Source: Candidatus Proximibacter danicus
GTDB taxonomy: Bacteria > Pseudomonadota > Gammaproteobacteria > Burkholderiales > Rhodocyclaceae
Reading direction: 5' to 3'
Length of the DNA stretch: 28,904 bases
Assembly (NCBI GenBank): GCA_016710885.1
Contig: JADJUC010000018.1
Location: 1 to 28,904 of the forward strand
The translations under genes were made by a program, and so were the position numbers. This document shows, one piece after another, positions 8,070-16,308 of this stretch. Each line of letters opens with the position of its first letter. The first letter of the stretch is position 1. The notes under the pieces were generated by a model that made no database searches, had not been told where the DNA came from, and saw only the letters and a program-made list of their open reading frames with translations.

Positions 8070-8731
8070 TTCAGTTTCTCCAGCGCGCACTCGGCGGCCA
8101 TTTGTTCTGCAGCCCGGCGGCTCTGACCGCTACCCTCGGTGTGCAGGCGCAGTGCCGTGATGTCACAGGCAACGCGGAAATTCTGGGCATGCGCTTCACC
8201 CGACGTGTCCATGAGGGAATATTGCGGCAAGGTAAGCCGACGCGCCTGCAGGTATTCCTGCAACTGCGTCTTCGGGTCCTTGCTCTGTTGTCCGGGAACG
8301 ATAGCCATTAGCCGGCTCTCGTAAAGTTGCGCCACCACGATGACTGCCTTATCAAAGCCGGCATCCAGTTGCACCGCACCAATGATTGCCTCAACGGCAT
8401 CGGCAAGAATCGACGGGCGGCGATGGCCGCCGCTTTTCAGTTCGCCCTCGCCTAGGCGCAAAGCCTCGCCCAGCGAAAGGGAATCGGCAATTTGATGCAG
8501 GGTTTCCTGGCGAACAAGGTTGGCGCGCAAGCGCGACATTTCGCCTTCGGCCAAGGCGGGAAAGCGGCGGTAGAGTTCCAGCGCCACCACACAGTTCAGA
8601 ACCGAATCGCCGATGAATTCAAGACGTTCGTTATGCGGGGAACTGTGACTGCGATGGGTCAGCGCAGTCTGCAACAGGCTCGAATCGGAAAAAATGTGGC
8701 CAATTGCCTTCTCGAGCCTGTCAGCCGTCAT
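8066..8731 (-). CDS. rnc: Ribonuclease III
   Basis: Double-strand-specific endoribonuclease that processes rRNA precursors and structured mRNAs. The 221-aa product has the signature NERLEFIGDSVLN with metal-binding residues E35, E38 and D42, and D111 and E114 in ILADAVEAIIGA, matching E. coli E38/E41/D45/D114/E117. A double-stranded RNA-binding domain follows (DPKTQLQEYLQARR to GSGQSRRAAEQMAAECALEKL). Length matches the family (about 225). Start codon overlaps the stop of the upstream DUF4845 gene, and its stop overlaps era, indicating translational coupling on both sides. Confidence 0.98.
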   Translation of the reverse strand: MTADRLEKAIGHIFSDSSLLQTALTHRSHSSPHNERLEFIGDSVLNCVVALELYRRFPALAEGEMSRLRANLVRQETLHQIADSLSLGEALRLGEGELKSGGHRRPSILADAVEAIIGAVQLDAGFDKAVIVVAQLYESRLMAIVPGQQSKDPKTQLQEYLQARRLTLPQYSLMDTSGEAHAQNFRVACDITALRLHTEGSGQSRRAAEQMAAECALEKLK

Positions 8732-9096
8732 TCGCCTTTGCCGCGTCCTGACGAAGAGGCCTGGTAATCAATGAGCAGGCTGACTGGGCCGACCAAGCCG
8801 ATTTTCTTTTCGTAGGCGAAGGAAATGACCACCTGATTGCCTTCCTTGGCGATATCCAGATCTTCCGGCCGAACGTCGGAAATGTGTTCGACTTCTGCAT
8901 ACTTCGAATAGGCCTTGCGCAACTCGGGGACCGTTGAACTCGCTGTGGCAGCAGAAGCTACAGATTTGATAGCTTTCTGAATCTTGAAGTATTCGATGGT
9001 AGCGGGAGCCACCTTGATGACAACCAGTGCCACCATTGCAAGAATAAAGCCCCATACCAAGAGGCCCGACAAGCTGACGCCTTTTTGATTCTTCAC
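8728..9096 (-). CDS. DUF4845 single-pass membrane protein
   Basis: Small inner-membrane protein of unknown function found between lepB and rnc in many beta- and gammaproteobacteria. The 122-aa product begins VKNQKGVSLSGLLVWG and has one hydrophobic segment (about residues 9-31, ending VIKVAPATIEYF), followed by a mixed soluble domain with VASAATASSTVPELRKAY and VVISFAYEKKIGLVGPVSLL. The N-terminus resembles type IV pilin or pseudopilin-like leaders (QKGVSLSGLL), though without the usual Glu at +5. I chose GTG 9094-9096 because GGGGAG lies six bases upstream and the longer in-frame ATG at 9201 would run deep into lepB. Its stop overlaps the rnc start (ATGA), and it starts 11 bases after lepB. 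Confidence 0.9.
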   Translation of the reverse strand: MKNQKGVSLSGLLVWGFILAMVALVVIKVAPATIEYFKIQKAIKSVASAATASSTVPELRKAYSKYAEVEHISDVRPEDLDIAKEGNQVVISFAYEKKIGLVGPVSLLIDYQASSSGRGKGE

Positions 9097-9107
9097 TTCA
9101 TCTCCCC

Positions 9108-9896
9108 TCACTTGAACGAGCCGACGCGACCAAGGTCGCTGAAGTTGAACCAGATGAAGAAGGCCTTGCCGACAATATTCTCGTCGGGGACGAAACCCCA
9201 CACCCGGCTGTCACGGCTGTTGTCACGATTGTCGCCGACCATAAAGTAATGGCCTGCCGGTACCGTGCAGATCACGCCGCTATTATTGTAGAGACAATTT
9301 TCACGAAATGGGAACAGCAAAGCGTCGTTGATAAATGACGGCGCATCGTCGTCATTGAGAATCCGGTGCTCGACCTCGCCCAGGTTCTCCGAGAACTGCT
9401 TCGAATAATAGAGGCGCTCCGGATGCAGGTAGTCCTCCTGCTTGCCCAGCTTGACGGGCTGACCGTTGATCGTAAAGCGCTTGTTCTGGTAGGCGACCTT
9501 GTCGCCAGGGAGGCCGACGACGCGTTTGATGTAATCGAGCGAAGGATCGGCCGGGTAGCGAAACACCATGACGTCGCCGCGCTGGGGCTGATTGATGTCA
9601 AGGACCTTCTTGTTGATGATCGGCAGACGAATTCCGTAGGTGTATTTATTCACCAGAATGAAGTCACCCACCAGAAGGGTCGGAATCATCGAGCCGGATG
9701 GAATTTTGAATGGCTCAACGATGAATGAGCGCAGCACGAATACGATAAGGATGACTGGAAAGAACCCGGAGCCATACTCGACCCACCAGGGCTCCTTGGC
9801 ATCGACTGCGCGCTTCGGCTTGAAGAGCAATGAGTCGACAGCCCAGATGGCACCAGACACGAGCAGGAGAACAAACAGGATCAGGGCAAAATTCAC
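9108..9896 (-). CDS. lepB: Signal peptidase I
   Basis: Inner-membrane serine protease that removes signal peptides from exported preproteins. The 262-aa product has two N-terminal hydrophobic segments (about 3-20 and 44-60), the catalytic serine in IPSGSMIPTL (S69), the general-base lysine in DYIKRVVGLPGD (K124), and the box GDNRDNSRDSRVWG near the C-terminus. Start is GTG 9894-9896 with GGGGA upstream; no in-frame ATG suits. It starts 12 bases after the lepA stop; lepA-lepB-rnc-era is a classic order. Length fits the betaproteobacterial family. Confidence 0.98.
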   Translation of the reverse strand: MNFALILFVLLLVSGAIWAVDSLLFKPKRAVDAKEPWWVEYGSGFFPVILIVFVLRSFIVEPFKIPSGSMIPTLLVGDFILVNKYTYGIRLPIINKKVLDINQPQRGDVMVFRYPADPSLDYIKRVVGLPGDKVAYQNKRFTINGQPVKLGKQEDYLHPERLYYSKQFSENLGEVEHRILNDDDAPSFINDALLFPFRENCLYNNSGVICTVPAGHYFMVGDNRDNSRDSRVWGFVPDENIVGKAFFIWFNFSDLGRVGSFK

Positions 9897-9908
9897 GGCG
9901 CGGTCCCC

Positions 9909-11703
9909 TTACTTTCCATCGACACGCAAGACGGCCAGGAAAGCTTCCTGCGGAATTTCAACACTGCCAACCTGCTTCATGCGTTTCTTGCCCGCCTTCT
10001 GCTTTTCCAGCAGTTTCTTCTTACGGCTGATATCGCCGCCGTAGCACTTGGCCAGCACATCCTTGCGCATCGCCTTGACGTTCTCACGGGCAATGATATT
10101 GGCACCGATCGCAGCCTGGATTGCCACGTCGTACATCTGACGGGGAATCAGTTCGCGCATCTTGGCGGCCAGTTCGCGACCGCGATACTGCGCATTAGCC
10201 CGGTGCACGATCAGTGACAGGGCATCAACCTTTTCGCTGTTGATCAGGATGTCGAGCTTGACCACATCGGCAGCGCGATATTCCTTGAATTCGTAATCCA
10301 GCGAGGCATAACCACGCGAAACCGATTTCAGCTTGTCGAAGAAATCCATCACCACTTCGGCCATCGGCATGTCGTACACCACTTTCACCTGGCGGCCGTG
10401 GTAATGCAGATCAATCTGGTTGCCACGTTTCTGATTGCATAGCGTGATGACGCTACCGAGATAATCCTGCGGGACAAAGATCGTGGTCGTGATGATTGGC
10501 TCGCGAATTTCCTCGACCTTGGAAAGGTCAGGCAGCTTCGACGGGTTCTCGACCTGAATGATCGTTCCATCGCGCATCGAGACCTGGTACACCACCGTTG
10601 GCGCGGTTGTGATCAGGTCCTGGTCAAATTCGCGCTCGAGACGCTCCTGCACGATTTCCATGTGCAAAAGACCGAGGAAACCACACCGAAAGCCAAAGCC
10701 AAGCGCCTGCGAGACTTCCGGTTCGTAATGCAGCGAGGCGTCGTTCAGCTTGAGCTTCTCCAGGGACTCGCGCAAGGAGTCGTACTGATTGGCCTCGATC
10801 GGATAAAGACCGGCAAAAACCTGCGACTTGATTTCCTTGAAGCCAGGTAGCGGTTCGGTGGCCGGACGTTCGGCCAAGGTCACGGTAGCGCCAACCTTGG
10901 CGGCATCAAGCTCTTTGATGCCAGAGATGATGAATCCCACCTCACCTGCACAAAGTTCAGTGCGCGGCTGCGATTTTGGGGTGAACACCCCCACCTGCTC
11001 GCAAAGGTGCGTCGTGCCAACGGCCATCAGTCGAATTTTGTCCTTGGGCTTCAGAATGCCATCAACCACACGAACGAGCATGACCACACCGACGTAGTTG
11101 TCGAACCACGAGTCGATGATCAGCGCCTTCAACGGCGCTGCAGGATCACCTTTCGGCGCAGGAATGCGCTGGATGATTGCTTCCAGAATGTCCTGAACGC
11201 CGAGGCCGGTTTTGGCCGACGCGAGAACGGCATCGGAAGCGTCGATACCAATGACATCCTCGATTTCCTGACGAGCCCCATCCGGGTCGGCCGAAGGCAG
11301 ATCGATCTTGTTCAGCACCGGCAACACATCGACACCCAGTTCGATTGCCGTATAGCAGTTCGCCACGGTCTGCGCTTCAACCCCTTGCGACGCATCGACC
11401 ACCAGCAGCGCGCCTTCGCAGGCCGAGAGCGAACGGGAAACTTCATAGGAGAAGTCGACGTGCCCCGGCGTATCGATCAGATTCAGGTTATAGACCTGAC
11501 CATCTCGCGCTTTGTAGGACAAGGCTGCTGTCTGGTGCCTTGATGGTAATGCCGCGCTCTCGCTCGATATCCATCGAGTCGAGGACCTGGGCTTCCATTT
11601 CACGGTCCGAAAGGCCGCCGCAGAGGTGAATGATGCGATCCGCCAGCGTTGATTTGCCGTGATCGATGTGCGCGATGATTGAGAAATTGCGGATGTGGTC
11701 CAT
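9909..11703 (-). CDS. lepA: Elongation factor 4 (LepA), with single-base frameshift
   Basis: Ribosome-associated translational GTPase (EF4) affecting initiation and elongation. The first 56 codons are in one frame from ATG 11703 (MDHIRNFSIIAHIDHGKST, switch region ERERGITIKA), the rest in another (TAALSYKARDG, LIDTPGHVDF, VLNKIDLP, C-terminal GDISRKKKLLEKQK). They join if one G is removed at 11534-11535, where CAGACAGCA reads CCAGACAGC on the coding strand. Corrected length is 597 aa against 599 in E. coli, so nothing else is missing. The ATG has no Shine-Dalgarno and lies just after an intrinsic terminator. Sequence error is likelier than a true pseudogene, since the remaining frame is fully intact. 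Confidence 0.95.
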
Positions 11704-11710
11704 GGAATAC

Positions 11711-11737
11711 AAAAAAGGGTGCTGTCGAGCACCCTTT
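11711..11737 (-). terminator. Intrinsic terminator immediately upstream of lepA
   Basis: Read on the minus strand: AAAGGGTGCT, loop CGAC, AGCACCCTTT, continuing to six T in total. The 10-bp stem is perfect. It follows the glutaredoxin-like gene by 24 bases and its T tract ends seven bases before the lepA ATG (11703). It therefore both closes the rpoE-rseC-degQ-grx unit and lies within the lepA translation start region. Confidence 0.88.
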
Positions 11738-11761
11738 GGGATAAGCGTCAAGGCCAGTATT

Positions 11762-12016
11762 TTAGCGGAATTGGCTCAAATAATCACGGACTTTGGCGGC
11801 TTCCAGGAAGTAATGGCACAGCTCGTGATCCTCATGCAGCAGGACCGGAACCAACTCCCCCCAGCGCGCTTCAAGTGCGTCGTCGGCATCAACGTCAAGC
11901 ACCACGACCTCTGCACCAAAATCGGCAGCCAATGGCGCCAGAGCCACCTCCATATCATGGCAGAGGTGGCAGTAGGTGCGCGACAACAGGGTGAGGCGCA
12001 GGCTATTTGTCGCCAT
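11762..12016 (-). CDS. Glutaredoxin-like family protein
   Basis: Small thioredoxin-fold protein, 84 aa, with a redox motif C16-HL-C19 (SRTYCHLCHDM) after a first beta strand (LRLTLLS) and the typical strand VVVLDVDAD. A cis-proline equivalent is in ELVPVLL. It probably acts in the cytoplasm as a thiol oxidoreductase or redox-linked adaptor; the substrate is unknown. It overlaps the 3' end of degQ by 14 bases, so it is likely co-translated with the envelope protease, and it is followed by an intrinsic terminator. Short glutaredoxin-like genes in this position are common in betaproteobacteria. Confidence 0.88.
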   Translation of the reverse strand: MATNSLRLTLLSRTYCHLCHDMEVALAPLAADFGAEVVVLDVDADDALEARWGELVPVLLHEDHELCHYFLEAAKVRDYLSQFR

Positions 12017-13424
12017 TGAGTCCCTTGATAGTTACGAAGGTCTGAACCTCTCCGCGCCTGACCAGCAACGTAACGTTGGCGTTCTTGTCGAACTGCGCCA
12101 GCACCCGGTTGAACTGCTCGACGGACCGCAATTCAGTCGTCGTCCCCTTGCTGATCACGGCCAGGATGATGTCACCCCGTTGCAGATCGGTGCGAGCCGC
12201 ATTGCCGCGAATGTCCTCGATCAACAGCCCCGATGCCAGCTTCAGCTCCTTGCGCTGGTCTGCCGTCAGCTCCGAGACAACCAGGCCGAGACGATTGGCC
12301 GATTGATCGATCGGCTTGGCCTTGCTCCTCGCTGCCTGCTTGTCCTCTAGCGGCATTTCGGCAACAACCAGCTCAAGCGCCTTGCCGCTTCCCTTGCGCC
12401 AGACGCTGACCGGCACTTTCGTTCCTGGCCGGGTCATGCCGACGATACGCGGCAAATCCGATGAACTGACGATCGCCTTATCGTCAAAACGGAGAATCAC
12501 GTCGCCGGCCTCGATCCCGGCCTTGTCCGCAGGCCCACCCTTCTCTACCGAGCTCACCAGCGCCCCCTGTGTCTTGCCCAGGCCAAAAGTTTCGGCAAGC
12601 TCCTTGGTCACTTCCTGGATCACCACGCCCATCCGGCCGCGACTAACGCGCCCGCTGGCTTTCAACTGGTTCTGGATATCCATGGCCAGATCGATCGGGA
12701 TGGCAAAGGAAATGCCCATGAAGCCGCCGGAACGGCTGTAGATCTGGGAATTGATGCCGACTACTTCACCCTTCATGTTGAAGAGTGGTCCGCCCGAATT
12801 CCCGGGGTTGATGGCGACATCGGTCTGAATGAAGGGAACGTAATTTTCCTGTGGCAGCGAGCGCCCCTTGGCACTGACGATGCCAGCGGTCACGCTGCTG
12901 TCGAAGCCAAACGGAGAGCCGATAGCCAGCACCCATTCGCCAACCTTGAGCGTAGCGGGATCTCCCAGCTTTACGGTGGGAAGCCCGCTGGCTTCGATTT
13001 TCAGCAGTGCCACATCGGTGCGCTTGTCGGCACCTATCACCTTGGCACGAAACTCACGCTTGTCCGTAAGTTTGACGACGACTTCGTCGGCAGCGTCAAT
13101 TACGTGGGCATTGGTCATGATGTAACCGTCGGCACTGACGATGAAGCCGGAACCAAGCGAACGATGTTCAAAATCGCGCGGCAAGCCACGCCCCCTGACC
13201 GGGTGGCGGCATGAAGCGGCGGAAGAGATCGAACATTGGATCGTCTTCGTCGAAGGGCAACGGGATTGCTGGTTCCGCCCTTTGACAACCTGCGTCGTGC
13301 TGATGTTGACGACTGCCGCACCATGCTTTTCAACCAGCTCGGAGAAATCCGGCAACCCACGAACCTGAGCAGAGGCCCCGAAGCTCAAAACAAACAGCAG
13401 AAATACAGACAGTATCTTTTTCAT
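12003..13424 (-). CDS. degQ: Periplasmic Do-type serine protease (DegQ/MucD), with two compensating frameshifts
   Basis: HtrA-family protease/chaperone for misfolded envelope proteins. The 473-aa frame has a signal peptide (MKKILSVFLLFVLSFGASAQ), a trypsin-like domain with His in MTNAHVIDAAD, Asp in DVALLKIEA and Ser in NPGNSGGPLFN, then two PDZ domains (GRMGVVIQEVTKELA; LGLVVSELTADQRKEL). The segment at about residues 55-78 is nonsense as read (CPSTKTIQCSISSAAS). The alternative frame there reads LPFDEDDPMFDLFRRFMPPP, the normal family linker. Adding one base to the GGG at 13262-13264 and removing one from CCCCC at 13191-13195 restores it. The gene name could equally be mucD. An AGGAGG lies 11 bases before the ATG. 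Its position after rpoE and rseC ties it to envelope stress. Confidence 0.93.
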   Translation of the reverse strand: MKKILSVFLLFVLSFGASAQVRGLPDFSELVEKHGAAVVNISTTQVVKGRNQQSRCPSTKTIQCSISSAASCRHPVRGRGLPRDFEHRSLGSGFIVSADGYIMTNAHVIDAADEVVVKLTDKREFRAKVIGADKRTDVALLKIEASGLPTVKLGDPATLKVGEWVLAIGSPFGFDSSVTAGIVSAKGRSLPQENYVPFIQTDVAINPGNSGGPLFNMKGEVVGINSQIYSRSGGFMGISFAIPIDLAMDIQNQLKASGRVSRGRMGVVIQEVTKELAETFGLGKTQGALVSSVEKGGPADKAGIEAGDVILRFDDKAIVSSSDLPRIVGMTRPGTKVPVSVWRKGSGKALELVVAEMPLEDKQAARSKAKPIDQSANRLGLVVSELTADQRKELKLASGLLIEDIRGNAARTDLQRGDIILAVISKGTTTELRSVEQFNRVLAQFDKNANVTLLVRRGEVQTFVTIKGLNGDK

Positions 13425-13467
13425 GGGACGATTCGCCTCCTGATAGAACTGGAAGTGGATGAAATTT

Positions 13468-13881
13468 TCAGACGATATGGGGATGAAATTTCGGATCGCA
13501 ATAGCGCTGCTTCTGGAGGTGCTTCACCCAGAGCCACGCGAGGGTGAGACCTGAAACAGCGCCAATAATTCCGCCAGCTTCTTCTGCCAATGCCGTGCCG
13601 AGCAAAGCACCAGCAACCAAGAACGCCAACGGTAATACGTAGATCAGCATGGCGCTAGCAGTAACAGCTCCATCACCCACAGCGATGGCTACCTTTTCAC
13701 CAACAACTGCTCCGCGAGGATTCAATACCCGCCAGCGCTGGGGAGTGCTGCAGAACATCCGGCCAACGTTGGCACCACCGCAACCACCTTTTTCGTGGCA
13801 GCGACCGCAGCCCGCTTCGTCTGTCCGGACGATTGCGTAATCGCCATCAACTTTGATAACGGTTCCAGTAGCTTCACTCAT
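13468..13881 (-). CDS. rseC: RseC/MucC-family sigma-E regulator, membrane protein
   Basis: The SoxR-reducing system/RseC family is linked to positive control of sigma-E and to reduction of iron-sulfur regulators. The 137-aa product has a cysteine-rich N-terminal region (CGRCHEKGGCGG, then a further Cys in MFCST) suited to metal or Fe-S binding, followed by two membrane helices (about 78-96 and 101-118: AMLIYVLPLAFLVAGALLG, IIGAVSGLTLAWLWV). It lies 56 bases downstream of rpoE and 43 bases upstream of degQ on the same strand. In E. coli rseC is the fourth gene after rpoE, rseA and rseB; here it directly follows rpoE. Confidence 0.92.
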   Translation of the reverse strand: MSEATGTVIKVDGDYAIVRTDEAGCGRCHEKGGCGGANVGRMFCSTPQRWRVLNPRGAVVGEKVAIAVGDGAVTASAMLIYVLPLAFLVAGALLGTALAEEAGGIIGAVSGLTLAWLWVKHLQKQRYCDPKFHPHIV

Positions 13882-13937
13882 GGAATTTCAACGAAATAAA
13901 CGAAACATTGGTGCTCTATGAGCCCCACGGACACGCC

Positions 13938-14537
13938 CTACCATCGGCGATCCGGAGAAATATCCAGAAGTGGGCGCAATTTTGCAGCCACAGCCTCTCT
14001 CGCCCGAAAAATACGCGACCGGACGGTGCCAATCGGGCAATCCATTACCTTTGCAATCTCCTCGTAGCTCAAGCCTTCAAGCTCCCGGAGCACGATGGCC
14101 GTGCGCAACTCTTCGGGCAATGCCTCCATGGCAGCGTTGACGGTTTCCCCGATCTGCTTTGAGTGAAGAACGCTTTCCGGGGTATTGATATCGCGCAACT
14201 GGTCGCCATCATCGAAGGTTTCCGCCTCTTCCGAGTCAAATCCCGTTGATGTTGGGGCGCGCCGCCCCTGCGCTACCAGGTAATTTTTTGCAGTGTTGAC
14301 ACCAATTCGATAGAGCCAAGTATAGAACGCACTGTCACCACGAAAGGACGGCAGCGCACGATAGGCCTTGATAAAAGCCTCCTGCGCCACATCTTCAACT
14401 TCAGCCTGGTCACGAATGAAACGGGACAGCAGGCGGGCCAGTTTCCGCTGATATTTTGCAACCAGCTGTTCAAAGGCGCGTTGATCGCCTTTCTGCGCCC
14501 GCTCGACCAGCAACTGGTCAATTTCGCGCTCGCTCAT
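13938..14537 (-). CDS. rpoE: RNA polymerase sigma factor RpoE (ECF, sigma-E/AlgU type)
   Basis: Extracytoplasmic-function sigma factor directing the envelope stress response. The 199-aa product has region 2 (RAFEQLVAKYQRKLARLL, VEDVAQEAFIKAYRAL, SAFYTWLYRIGVNTAKNYL) and region 4 (LPEELRTAIVLRELEGLSYEEIA, CPIGTVRSRIFRARE). ATG 14535-14537 gives the family N-terminus MSEREIDQLL with GGGAAG about eight bases upstream; a longer frame to 14630 would add 31 residues unlike the family. It is divergent from nadB, as in E. coli and Pseudomonas. No rseA (anti-sigma) or rseB gene follows: rseC is next. A weak TATACT on the minus strand at 14579-14584 may be a -10. Confidence 0.96.
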   Translation of the reverse strand: MSEREIDQLLVERAQKGDQRAFEQLVAKYQRKLARLLSRFIRDQAEVEDVAQEAFIKAYRALPSFRGDSAFYTWLYRIGVNTAKNYLVAQGRRAPTSTGFDSEEAETFDDGDQLRDINTPESVLHSKQIGETVNAAMEALPEELRTAIVLRELEGLSYEEIAKVMDCPIGTVRSRIFRAREAVAAKLRPLLDISPDRRW

Positions 14538-14690
14538 CCTTAATGCTTCCCTGTCGGTTATTTGTGCTTTGCGAAAAAGTATAACGCAAGGCAAAGGAGA
14601 CAAGCCAAAAGCATCTGCACGAACCATCATTTCGACCCAGCACCACGCCGATAGTGCAGTCGTGGCAAGGGTTATTACCCGAAGTGGGCA

Positions 14691-14699
14691 TGCTATAGT
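14691..14699 (+). promoter_or_regulatory. Extended -10 promoter for nadB
   Basis: TGCTATAGT: a TGn extension at 14691-14693 followed by TATAGT (5/6 match) at 14694-14699. The -35 position has only GTTATT. The expected start of transcription near 14706 leaves a leader of about 20 bases before the GTG at 14728. Confidence 0.5.
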
Positions 14700-14727
14700 T
14701 CGCGGTCTCCAGTCGCCAAAAGCTATC

Positions 14728-16308
14728 GTGCAAAATCATTTCGACGTGCTCATTATCGGCAGCGGCCTTGCCGGACAATCCGCTGCACTACGGCTAGCGG
14801 ATAGCCGTCGCGTTGCTGTCATCAGCAAGCGCTCTGTCGAAATCAGTGCTTCGGCATGGGCCCAAGGTGGTATTGCTGCGGTTCTGGATAGCCACGATTC
14901 AATCGAAGCGCACATCCGCGACACATTTGAGGCCGGTGGACATCTGAACGACCCGGCAGCGACTCGTTTTGTCGTCGAAAATGGGCGTCGCGCAATCGAC
15001 TGGCTGGTAGAACAAGGCGTACCTTTCACACGATCGGCCGACGGCTATCACCTGACGCGGGAAGGTGGGCACAGCGCTCGCCGGGTAATCCATGTTGCCG
15101 ATGCCACTGGCTTGTCTGTTCAGCAGACACTGACAAAAAAACTGTTGGCGCACCCCAATATCACCGTTCTTGAAGATCACATTGCCATTGATTTCATTAC
15201 CGGCAAAAAACTCGGACTGGTGGATGACCGTTGTTATGGTGCCTATGCACTCGACAACGTCAGCGGTGAAATCGTTACCGTCGGTGCGCAGTCGACGATC
15301 ATCGCAAGCGGTGGCGCAGGCAAGGTCTATCTCTATACGACCAACCCCGACACTTCGACGGGTGATGGCATCGCCATGGCCTGGCGTTCGGGGTGCCGGG
15401 TGGCCAACATGGAATTCATCCAGTTTCACCCGACTTGCCTCTATCACCCGCAAGCCAAATCTTTTTTGATCTCGGAAGCGGTGCGTGGCGAGGGCGGTAT
15501 TTTGCGCCTGCCCGATGGCACACGTTTCATGCCGCAACATGACCCACGCGCCGAACTGGCGCCGCGAGACGTCGTTGCCCGCGCTATCGACTATGAAATG
15601 AAGAAATACGGGCTGGATTGCGTTTTCCTCGATATCGCACATAAGGGCGAAGCATTCATCCTCGAGCATTTTCCGAATATTCATGCGCGCTGCCTGGAAC
15701 TTGGCATCGATATCGCGCACGATCCGATGCCCGTCGTCCCCGCTGCTCATTACACCTGTGGAGGAATCGTCACTGACCTGCACGCACGCACCGATATCCC
15801 CGGGCTATACGCAGCCGGAGAAGCCGCCTGCACCGGATTGCACGGCGCCAACCGGCTGGCCTCGAATTCTCTGCTGGAATGTCTCGTTTTTTCCGAGGCT
15901 GCTGTTGCCGACATACTCACGTTACCGAAACAAGCGCTGCCGCCATTGCCGGACTGGGATGAAAGCCGTGTGACGGATGCCGATGAGGAGGTCGTCATTT
16001 CGCACAACTGGGATGAGTTGCGCCGCTTCATGTGGGACTATGTGGGCATCGTTCGCACTACCAAACGCCTGCGCCGTGCCCAGCATCGCATTCGCCTGCT
16101 GATGCGCGAAATCGACGAGTTTTACGCCAATTTCCGCGTCACCAACGACCTGATCGAACTGCGCAATCTGGTGCTTACTGCAGACCTGATCGTCCGTTGT
16201 GCGTTGAAGCGCAAGGAAAGCCGAGGACTGCACTACTCTCTGGATTATCCAGAAACGCTCATCAAGCCGCGGTCTACGACCCTTCGGCGTCCTGCACAGC
16301 GCGCCTGA
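14728..16308 (+). CDS. nadB: L-aspartate oxidase
   Basis: FAD enzyme that oxidises L-aspartate to iminoaspartate, the first step of de novo NAD synthesis; cytoplasmic. The 526-aa product starts with the dinucleotide-binding motif DVLIIGSGLAGQSAALRLA and has SASAWAQGGIAAV, the succinate dehydrogenase/fumarate reductase-like active-site regions (EFIQFHPTCLYHP, SEAVRGEGGILR, PAAHYTCGGIVTD), LYAAGEAACTGLHGANRLASNSLLE, and a helical C-terminal domain. I chose GTG 14728-14730 because the family begins there and an extended -10 element sits 29 bases upstream; an in-frame ATG at 14569 would place that promoter inside the gene. E. coli NadB is 540 aa. Its 3' end overlaps ygfX convergently by 35 bases. 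Confidence 0.97.
   Translation: MQNHFDVLIIGSGLAGQSAALRLADSRRVAVISKRSVEISASAWAQGGIAAVLDSHDSIEAHIRDTFEAGGHLNDPAATRFVVENGRRAIDWLVEQGVPFTRSADGYHLTREGGHSARRVIHVADATGLSVQQTLTKKLLAHPNITVLEDHIAIDFITGKKLGLVDDRCYGAYALDNVSGEIVTVGAQSTIIASGGAGKVYLYTTNPDTSTGDGIAMAWRSGCRVANMEFIQFHPTCLYHPQAKSFLISEAVRGEGGILRLPDGTRFMPQHDPRAELAPRDVVARAIDYEMKKYGLDCVFLDIAHKGEAFILEHFPNIHARCLELGIDIAHDPMPVVPAAHYTCGGIVTDLHARTDIPGLYAAGEAACTGLHGANRLASNSLLECLVFSEAAVADILTLPKQALPPLPDWDESRVTDADEEVVISHNWDELRRFMWDYVGIVRTTKRLRRAQHRIRLLMREIDEFYANFRVTNDLIELRNLVLTADLIVRCALKRKESRGLHYSLDYPETLIKPRSTTLRRPAQRA

Noticed and set aside
14569..14727. Earlier ATG for nadB adding 53 residues
   Set aside because: The extension is unlike NadB and would contain the extended -10 promoter and the rpoE upstream region.
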